A stretch of DNA of 35,459 nucleotides from Beroe ovata. Taxonomy: Eukaryota > Ctenophora > Nuda > Beroida > Beroidae. The stretch is from NCBI GenBank assembly GCA_946803715.1, contig CAMPET010000015.1, positions 99,190 through 134,648 on the forward strand. The letters are read 5' to 3'. This document shows, piece after piece, positions 20,480-35,459 of this stretch; the stretch's first letter is position 1, and the number at the start of each line of letters is the position of its first letter. The translations under genes were made by a program, and so were the position numbers. The notes under the pieces were generated by a model. It did no database searches and was not told where the DNA came from. It worked only from the letters and a program-made list of their open reading frames with translations.

Positions 20480-23047
20480 TCACCTATCACAATCGGAATT
20501 CATCTCTGATATTTTAGGTGAAGCCCCCATGATTGTGTCTTTGAGACTAAGTGGACTGTATTCCTTTGACAGACTGTTGATATCCGACGGAAAGAGGCCC
20601 CTACCTATCACAGTATCCATGATATCGAGTGCGTACACCGCCAGTTTGGTGGTGTCAGCTGATATGGGCTCTGTCAAAAGTTCCTCTGCCCACAGGCGAA
20701 TGTGCATCAGTTGTGGATATATCTCGGCTGTCATGGCAACGACCGGAGATATCTGAGCAACTATGCTGGTTGCGAACAAGATGCTCTGTTTCACATACTC
20801 ATCCAGGATAAAGATATCTGTGAAGACCCTGATGAACTCGAGCAGTGTTTTCCCCATGGGTCCGGAGTGTGCCGGGCCAGCACAGTGCAGAACAATACCC
20901 AAAGTGTAGATGAGTCGCCCCAAGACCAAGGTATCTTCCTCTGTGAGGCTGAGACTCCGGATCTCCTTGTCATATTGGTTCATTAGGGCGTAGAAAAAGT
21001 TACCTGACACTGCGCTAAACTTGTTCTCTTTCCCCATACTAACCTTGGTTGCAGTATTGAACACTCGAGTTTTCTTCTTCAATCGGTCCATCACTTCAAC
21101 TTCCCAAGGTTTCATGGTCTTCATTCTGTCCTCCTCGGAGACATGTTCCTCCGCTGTTTCTGTGTCCAGTTTAGACAGCTCCTGAGCAGCTTTCACAATC
21201 ACATCCAGGATATCTAATCGATGACCGATGGTATAGTTGTCCTCGTAGAATTGGTAACACATATAATCAGCCACAGTACAAGGCGCGGCAACGCAACACT
21301 TGATAAGAATTTGCTTCCGACATTCCAAGAAGTCCTCCATGTAAAACTCACTGGACATAGGTAGGATAATCTGTGTCAACTCCAGGGAAATCTCGTCGAT
21401 ATTCCCCTCGGATGTTGCCAGAATTTTTGGCAGTGTTCTGAGAGTAATCTCGATTTTGTCAAAGTCTCTGTCCGATTCGCGTTCGGTTAGTATCTCGATG
21501 CATTCCTTGAGGTATACAGGAGCTTTGGCAACTGCTAAATTCTTATCAGTCATGTTGAATGGCTTCAGCTCGTCATCATCATCGTCACTGTCTAATCCCT
21601 GTGTGTTTTCTGGAACTTTGCTGTCAGATTCGGCTATAATCTGTGGAGGGGGAGTCTTCACTAGGTCATCAGGTTCAACATAACCGGCCATAAGAGACTT
21701 TAATTTGCGGGTATCATCAGTTTCTTCATACTCAAATTTCAGAGGGCTCTCAGGGTTGATGTCGAGGAATTGTGTGAGGATCTCAGCGGTTACCATTCCG
21801 GCTCTCCGAAAATCAGGCTGATTAGACCCCAAGTGAACAGGCATTCCGGCAGTCAACAACATCATGATCTTTTCCTTGATTAACACACGTTCATCATTGT
21901 CAATGTAGAAGAAGCAGATGATGATGTATTCACACAATGAGAAATGATGATCATATGGCTGAAGATCGACTGAACTTTTGTTGCCCCAAACAGTCAACAG
22001 CTCAAACAGAGTCTTTGTGAGTAAATAACGCCGCTCTTCTTTCATAGTAAGAGGGTAGAACAATAAATATTTCGGCCTCACATCCTTGAAAAACTTTATG
22101 AAAATAAACCTATGGTAAAGTAAGGTACACAACTTTCCTATCAAAACTATTTTCGAACCGAAAATAATATTGATGAACACTTTGAGATCTCCAAACTCAA
22201 TGTAGTCACAAGTGAAGAAGGGGAGAGTGATTGCTTCCAAGTGTTGAGAAGAAACTGCGACTAAAACTTCACTTATTTGATCACCGTATTCATGTCCACG
22301 ATTAACAAATTCCAATAGGCATTGGACGACAATATGCTTATCTCCAATGAAGGCTAATTTCCCGAGTAACTTGCCAACGAAATTGTACTTCACGGAAGAC
22401 TGGTGTTGCAACCTCTCTAATGCACCCAAAATATTCTGCATTAAAATTACTATGTAGTTCTCCTTGTTGAACATGTCATTGGTATTCAATAAATTCATTT
22501 TATTTGTAATATTTTCTGGGATGTTACAAAGATGTGAAGCAAGAGATTCAATGTGGACATTGGAGTGAGCCAGTGACTTCTCCACGATCAATTGTTGAAG
22601 ACGACCCACACTGACAAACTGGGTCAATACATCATAACATGCCTGCATTACTTTGAGATGCTTACTCTGCTTTAAGCAGGACAATATTGTGAGAAAACAA
22701 TCCAGAACTGGCCCATAAATGAAGTTTGAATAGTAGAGTCTTTTCTTGTCTTCTTCACTGATTTGAGTCAACCATTTCTCAGCAATGTCATCAAGCAAAA
22801 TGTGTAAATAACAAGAAAATTTGGCCACGAAACCTGAGTGTTCTGACGGGTGAATATTGAATATAAGTTCCTGCTGAATTCCTGTTGATTGACTAATAGT
22901 CAATTTTTCTGAATCTGTCAAATTTGAGGTACTTGAAGAAACCACGAAGAATAAAGTTTGACCATCTTCAAGGCACTGTATCAAATCCTCAATAGAGCAG
23001 CAGTGTTTTAGTTTGTATTCAAGGTCATTCCAATCAGAGCAAACCAT
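20480..23047 (-). CDS. TELO2: TELO2 (Tel2), PIKK assembly factor, intronless
   Basis: One uninterrupted 855-codon exon, close to the human TELO2 length (about 837). It is mostly alpha-helical with HEAT-like hydrophobic periodicity. The region after GLDSDDDDDELKPF is an acidic serine site of the kind that casein kinase 2 phosphorylates in TELO2 to recruit R2TP through PIH1D1. YTIGHRLDILDVIVKAAQEL and VLGRLIYTLGIVLHCA-x-G-P match conserved C-terminal segments (human YLLNYNLRQRMDILDVL, VLGRLAHTLGALM). With TTI1 and TTI2 it acts as an HSP90 adaptor for mTOR, ATM, ATR, DNA-PKcs and SMG1. Lack of introns is odd because neighbours have 4-11 exons and animal TELO2 genes are usually split. Gaps to both same-strand neighbours are only about 250 bp. 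Confidence 0.92.
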   Translation of the reverse strand: MVCSDWNDLEYKLKHCCSIEDLIQCLEDGQTLFFVVSSSTSNLTDSEKLTISQSTGIQQELIFNIHPSEHSGFVAKFSCYLHILLDDIAEKWLTQISEEDKKRLYYSNFIYGPVLDCFLTILSCLKQSKHLKVMQACYDVLTQFVSVGRLQQLIVEKSLAHSNVHIESLASHLCNIPENITNKMNLLNTNDMFNKENYIVILMQNILGALERLQHQSSVKYNFVGKLLGKLAFIGDKHIVVQCLLEFVNRGHEYGDQISEVLVAVSSQHLEAITLPFFTCDYIEFGDLKVFINIIFGSKIVLIGKLCTLLYHRFIFIKFFKDVRPKYLLFYPLTMKEERRYLLTKTLFELLTVWGNKSSVDLQPYDHHFSLCEYIIICFFYIDNDERVLIKEKIMMLLTAGMPVHLGSNQPDFRRAGMVTAEILTQFLDINPESPLKFEYEETDDTRKLKSLMAGYVEPDDLVKTPPPQIIAESDSKVPENTQGLDSDDDDDELKPFNMTDKNLAVAKAPVYLKECIEILTERESDRDFDKIEITLRTLPKILATSEGNIDEISLELTQIILPMSSEFYMEDFLECRKQILIKCCVAAPCTVADYMCYQFYEDNYTIGHRLDILDVIVKAAQELSKLDTETAEEHVSEEDRMKTMKPWEVEVMDRLKKKTRVFNTATKVSMGKENKFSAVSGNFFYALMNQYDKEIRSLSLTEEDTLVLGRLIYTLGIVLHCAGPAHSGPMGKTLLEFIRVFTDIFILDEYVKQSILFATSIVAQISPVVAMTAEIYPQLMHIRLWAEELLTEPISADTTKLAVYALDIMDTVIGRGLFPSDINSLSKEYSPLSLKDTIMGASPKISEMNSDCDR

Positions 23048-23296
23048 GTTTACTGCTAGGGATAAAGGAAATGTAAGTGCTCTAAGTAGAGTATATCATA
23101 TTGACTCTGATACCAATGTATTGCAATTTAGATTAAGAACAGTTGACCAATAAACCATATGAAAGGATCGCAGGAGTAGAAAAAGGCAGAAAATTGATCA
23201 ACAATCACATATTCACTGCAAAATCCGTGTAAATAACTGGCTAGGATGGTTATGCATTCATAGATCAAGATGTCTAGTTTGCAAATGAAACATCAA

Positions 23297-24864
23297 TCAA
23301 CTAATTTTGGATCTTGCATTATGCCAAATTGGATCAGAAGATTCATCTTGCAAGGTCTTCTCCGTGTGAATAGCATGTCTCAATTCTGAAGATGCCTTTT
23401 CACGTAGTTCCTGAGCAAAGTTTCTTCCATCCTCAATGTTTTCAGAGCGTTTTTTCTCATGCTGCCTTATTCTGAAAAAAAAATCAATGAGCAATTCTGT
23501 ATTCAAGAGCACAAAGAGGACTATTGTTAATTGATTTGTGAAAACAGCTAACTCACGTGTCAATGATTTCATCTTCAGTTGGAAACTTCAAATCTGAATA
23601 AAGTCCTGGATGTTTGTTCCTTAGTCTTAACACTCTTTTATTCTCAGATTGCCGAAAGTGTTCTATCTTGCGAAACAATGAGTGGTCAGGCTTCTTTAGA
23701 CGCTCATCAATTGGCATCATGAACTGGTCTGCTAACTCCCATAGCCAGTCAGGGTAATCTTCATCTGGGCCAAGAACAGGATCCTCCTCCCCTTCCAAAG
23801 GAGCTGCACCCCTGCATCTGAAAATTCAAACTGAATGAAACTGCCGCAATAAAAAATTGATGGCTGGAAAAATGGTTCCTTTATATCATCAATCATGCAA
23901 GGAATAATTTCATCATACATTTATTCAATCACAGCAGCTATGGTTTAAAAGCATGTCGTCTCAGATCACGATAAAGTCTTTGCAAAAATTTCATGGTTTG
24001 TGAGACTTAGAGGTATTTTACATAATTTTGCTGCTTTCATTATTTGCTGTTCATAATTTGACATTGGCACTTTTGTAATTGCAAGCTAAGGGGTGAACAG
24101 TCTGAGAAAGGATTTCAGCACAAATGAGGATTAAATGATAGTTGTCTATGAGATTTTGATAGAATCACATGTACATTGTACATGATACTTTCATTTCATG
24201 CACAGCAAGCAAAATTAATACACAAAACTACAATAATTACCTGGTAAAATCTGGCGAACAGGTTCTGGGTACCTTTCTGAGTTCTGCCTTACTTATAGGT
24301 TTCCCCAACAAAGAGCCTGAAATATCATTTACTTAGGAAGACTCATAATTTCATGTAACAATATACATTGTAACATGAAATTAATGTGTGGCATTCTCTG
24401 CTTAGCTATTTTCTTTGCCAGTCCCAAGGAGGAATTTTTCTAGACAATTCCAAGTAGTAGGTATCTATATTATAATTTGGTTGTTTGTTTGTCTGTCTGT
24501 GTGTCTCGTTGTTTTCAATAACATCATATGCTACGCAAATTCAGCAATATATGCAATGCAAATTGAAATGATTAATGAAAGTCAGACAACCAGGCAAACT
24601 TCATTTTCTGAGCTTATTCGGAGAAATGGCCGAATTGTGACCAATTGCTTCTTCATAAAATCATTATCTTAAATAAGTAAGTACATTGGATTTTGATCTC
24701 AGGTCATGTTTAGCTGTGGTTTTAAAGTAACATCCTGTTGTCATTTCCAATGGGTAGTCTGTAACATCCACTTAGCAGGTTTTCTAGTTAAGTATAAACT
24801 CACAAGTGCCAGAAATTGCTCTTTTCAGGACTAGAGTTGAACTCATTAACTGTACTGCTTTCAT
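23297..24864 (-). CDS. MRPL54: mitochondrial large-subunit ribosomal protein mL54
   Basis: Four exons, all GT-AG with matching phase: 24804-24864, 24241-24316, 23557-23817 and 23297-23471, giving 190 residues. The first exon reads MKAVQLMSSTLVLKRAISGT, a basic amphipathic start without acids that looks like a mitochondrial targeting peptide. The diagnostic part is PDEDYPDWLWEL followed by a basic segment with ENKRVLRLRN. These correspond to the EYPEWLFEM and LRKQNIWRHNRL parts of human mL54 (family L37/L54). The exon-4 tail, after KFPTEDEIIDT, is an extension rich in charged residues; the human protein (138 residues) lacks it. Alternatives within the L37/L54 family cannot be excluded. Its stop lies 250 bp from the TELO2 start. 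Confidence 0.75.
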
Positions 24865-25230
24865 TGCGGCCTAAAATTTGCAACAACATTGATTTATTAG
24901 CTATTACATCATGTTTTCTAAGTATATTTTAATGGAGGCAATACAACAGTGAAAACAACTCAATAGTGAAAATTTACCATTTTAATATAAATAGATGGAA
25001 TATATCTAAAATACATCCGTATTCAAAAACCTGGTTTAATTTGTTTTAAATAATGAAATCATATTCAGTCACTTCATTGAATAATTTTGGCATAATTCAT
25101 TGAATCAACTCAAATACTCACTGACGATTTATCCCAGAATCGACAAAATTTATATCGACAAAATCTATATTGTCGAGAATTTCGTTTTGCGCGTGCGCGG
25201 CTTGCATCAGTGGTCTAAAGCATCGCTTGA

Positions 25231-25318
25231 AGGATTTTACCCCACCGTCGGTGCGCGCGATTTTCAATCCGCCCTTGCCAGGGATAGAATCCCGCCAGCA
25301 AGGGTAGGGTGAAATCCT
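25231..25318. repeat. 88-bp imperfect inverted-repeat element
   Basis: aggattttaccccacc (25231-25246) matches the reverse complement of 25303-25318 at 14 of 16 positions. Inner arms cccttgc and gcaaggg also pair. It could be a degraded mini-element; no target duplication was seen. Confidence 0.55.
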
Positions 25319-25337
25319 ACATTCCTACAAAAGCATC

Positions 25338-25377
25338 GCCAGAAAAGATTTATACGTGCCAGAAAAGAACTATACGT
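25338..25377. repeat. 20-bp tandem duplication
   Basis: gccagaaaagatttatacgt (25338-25357) is followed by a copy differing at two positions (25358-25377). Confidence 0.85.
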
Positions 25378-25457
25378 GCGCGCGCCTTCATCGATGAAGG
25401 CGCGCGCAAGAAACAGTGCTGAGTGCAGTGAACAGATAACCTGATAACATCCGGTAA
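25377..25457. mobile_element. 32-bp CpG palindrome plus half of the 9.3-kb mini-element
   Basis: 25377-25408 is a perfect 32-bp palindrome centred on ATCGAT with gcgcgcctt arms. It shares gcgcgccttcatc with the loop of the element at 9498. The following stretch (25410-25457) matches the right arm of the 9290 element (gaaacagtg ... aacagataac ... atccggtaa) but with two short internal duplications. It looks like a rearranged family member; the left arm was not found. Confidence 0.55.
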
Positions 25458-26213
25458 ACTTCAACTCAGTGAACATAAAAGAAATTTGATATTAATACAA
25501 ATCGTCAATTCAATATAATTCTCCAGCTTCTATAAATATGGTTCTCTGACTCTGACACTCTTTATAACTATAACTATAAGTGTTACATCATAAGTTAAAG
25601 TATACATCGTTGTCAAACTCAAATTCAATGAAATTTGCGTAGAAATCTAAAAGAATCTGCACCGCGCGCTGTACAGTGAATTGTGGTATTAATTCATTAA
25701 AGTATTGCTTAGTTTATTGGTGTCAAATGAGCAATGTTGAGTGCGCCTGTTTAGTTAGGTTAACTTTTCAAGCACTTAAAATCTTGAATATCATAATCCC
25801 CTGTACGTAATGAAATTGAGTGATCCGAATAAACCATGGTAAATAATCCGTCAACGGCATTACCGATACATCAATGAATAATCATAGGGTAATGCCCTAA
25901 CTCTTCTGTTTAAATTTAATCGGTACTAATCAAAAGAAATATCCTGTCCACGGAATAAACATGAAACAGTTGAGTTTGTGCCATAGGACCGGAAACATGC
26001 ACTATTTTGACATAAGAAACCATGCCGCCACTCCACCGCAGTAAGTGAAGCATGGTGAAATATTTCAAGTCGAACCCGTTAAAACCAAAACGGAATTGCA
26101 TAATTTAGAGTTTAATCCCATCCCACTTTGTTTCTTAACTCAGTCTTCCCCTGCTTATTCCGCTAGAAGTGGAACAGATGAAATTTATCGTGCCACACAG
26201 AGGTTCTCCCCAT

Positions 26214-33749
<7,536 letters not shown>

Positions 33750-35425
33750 CTGTAGAGATAAACCATGGGATTACTCAGTAGGGATTACTCAATAGAACAT
33801 TGAACGTCGTACGTGTGAATCACTGGATCGGAACAAAGATTATTGTTATTGCTCTTAGCTAGCGCGCTGGTGAGCTGAGGCGCGCGCGCAATCCAGGAAA
33901 ATTAAATTAATTTTAATTCAATTTACTGCGCCACGAAGATCTTGTACAAATCTTCGCGCGTTCCTGAAAATACGGATTAACGGCAACCTGAGAAAGGAAT
34001 TTTCTTTGTTAAACAGTGACCTTGACAAAATTCCTCTTATCTGCTGGAATGTGTTTTGCGTCACCAAGGGCGTACAATACGTGAGATCGAAAGTGTAACC
34101 CTTGATTTACTAAGTTTCACAGTCGGCAGAATTAATTACATGTATAATAGATTTCCAAGGTCAGTCGCTGCTGAGGTATATCTCTGCTTTCTACGATAGT
34201 GTTTTCATGAACAATGAGTTGTGAAACAAAATTAAAATTGGAATGAGACTGCAGACCTGTCCGTTATCAAATTATCTCCCCTGACTGATAGAAATACTGT
34301 ATTGTGTAACATAAATTTCTGACGGAAATACACAATAATCTCCCCCCCCCCGCAAAAAAACCTACTGCCGGTCCAAATTCTCACACCCTTCAAAGTTGGA
34401 GTGAAGAAAGTATAGCATAGATTTGGAAATCAGGAAAACGAAAACTCAGCATTCCTCTGCGATAGCAAGTAGCATGGGCAGTAATATTTGAATTTATTAC
34501 ACCCAGAGGTAGAATTTTGGTGCAGACAGTAAGACCGTAAGGTATCATAACACTTTTAAAGAATGCACATTCCAATGTTGTATAGGTATCTACTGTATGA
34601 TAGAAACTGCTGGACTTTGAACAATGTGTTGTGTAGACAATACCTTGAGTATATAGAGTTGGGTATAAAGGGGAAATATGAATATGAGTGTATGATAAAC
34701 TCTATAGGATATCAGATATCAGAGAATTAGTTCCGTTTAAAACTGGCACTCTTCCAGCAAACAAATTCCCGTGCCAGAGTAAAATCATGCCAACTATCTC
34801 ACTACTATCTGATGTATATGTCGAGATGATGGCATCATAGCCGAAATAGTGGCGTGAGTATGCATCGGTAGGTTAGATCACGCGTCAAATTAGCGATCGA
34901 TAAAAATCCACACTTTTATCTTCCGCTATTGGATCATAATGATCTACATTATTACGATACACCGCGATACACACTATTATTTGGTTTGAATTGTCACTTC
35001 AAACAGGGAGAAGTTTGCTATCAGTTGATTATCTCATGGTTTCACTGGGCTAGATCTAGAAGAAATGACAGAACTACCAACCCCCCCCACACATTTATAT
35101 ATTGATCATACGTTTGGCTAAATAATAGGGAGGAGTTTCACATGCAATATTACTATTATAGTTGAAAGGAATCGAAACTCACTGTACATGATATAGCAGG
35201 GTGTGTACACTATACAGTATACAGTATACACTGTACATTGTACAATATGTATCGGCTGTATTAAGTACACGATTGTTCTCCTTGCTTCCAGAACACTGAG
35301 TCGAGTGATCATGATCCAAAGTGATCGGTCACGTAGTAGTGTTTCTTTATTGCTTCCCGGAAAATGTGTCATTTGGCATTACAAAGGACGGTGAAGGGTG
35401 GAATCAGATTTAATCATGATCTCAT

Positions 35426-35426
<1 letters not shown>
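33750..35426. other. non-coding stretch upstream of the first resolved LATS exon
   Basis: No further LATS exon could be identified, although the acceptor at 33750 shows that one must lie further 5'. The stretch is AT-rich, with a GCGCGC patch near 33860-33895 and a GTAC-rich stretch near 35197-35250. Confidence 0.55.

Positions 35427-35459
<33 letters not shown>
35427..35459. repeat. (AC)n microsatellite at window end
   Basis: An uninterrupted 33-bp AC run ends the window, mirroring the GT run at position 1. Confidence 0.95.

Larger units (their letters stand above)
24865..26213. other. intergenic region between mL54 and LATS 3' end
   Basis: No gene was recognised. It includes CpG-rich palindromes and tandem copies around 25140-25460, and presumably the mL54 promoter and LATS 3' UTR. 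A minus-strand AATAAA lies at about 25711-25716, some 500 nt beyond the LATS stop. Confidence 0.55.

Overview
This is nuclear DNA from an invertebrate or early-branching animal. Coding sequence is split by short GT-AG introns. The products are typical metazoan housekeeping proteins plus a LATS/Warts Hippo kinase and two intronless rhodopsin-like GPCRs. There are no bacterial operons, CRISPR arrays or rRNA genes. Species and phylum cannot be fixed from the sequence alone. I rebuilt exon structures by hand from reading frame, splice sites, phase and remembered family alignments; no transcript data were available.

Layout. Positions 1-5.6 kb hold no recognisable gene but many repeats: microsatellites, an 18-bp minisatellite, small tandem repeats, and a ~209-bp direct duplication whose second copy starts right after an ambiguous base. 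From 5.6 kb on, seven genes lie on the minus strand. Read from low to high coordinate they are: NAP1 (5.6-7.9 kb), a C2orf76/UPF0538 homologue (12.6-13.0), translation termination factor eRF3/GSPT (13.8-17.0), TFIIIC subunit GTF3C5 (17.4-20.2), an intronless TELO2 (20.5-23.0), mitochondrial ribosomal protein mL54 (23.3-24.9), and LATS (26.2-33.7; its 5' end lies outside the resolved exons). The only plus-strand genes are two single-exon GPCRs: one between NAP1 and C2orf76 (11.0-12.1 kb), and one (30.2-31.1 kb) nested antisense inside a 4.2-kb intron of LATS.

That LATS intron also carries a 999-bp hAT-type element with a perfect 8-bp target duplication. A second, 436-bp hAT-like element ends 60 bp before the nested GPCR start codon. 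Tiny palindromic elements (65-77 bp) with 8-bp flanking duplications and CpG-rich loops sit near 9.3-9.6 kb, with a relative near 25.4 kb.

The housekeeping genes cover chromatin assembly, translation termination, Pol III transcription, PIKK-kinase assembly, mitochondrial translation and growth control. They share no single pathway. The 250-460 bp gaps between four consecutive same-strand genes are the main clue to possible shared regulation.
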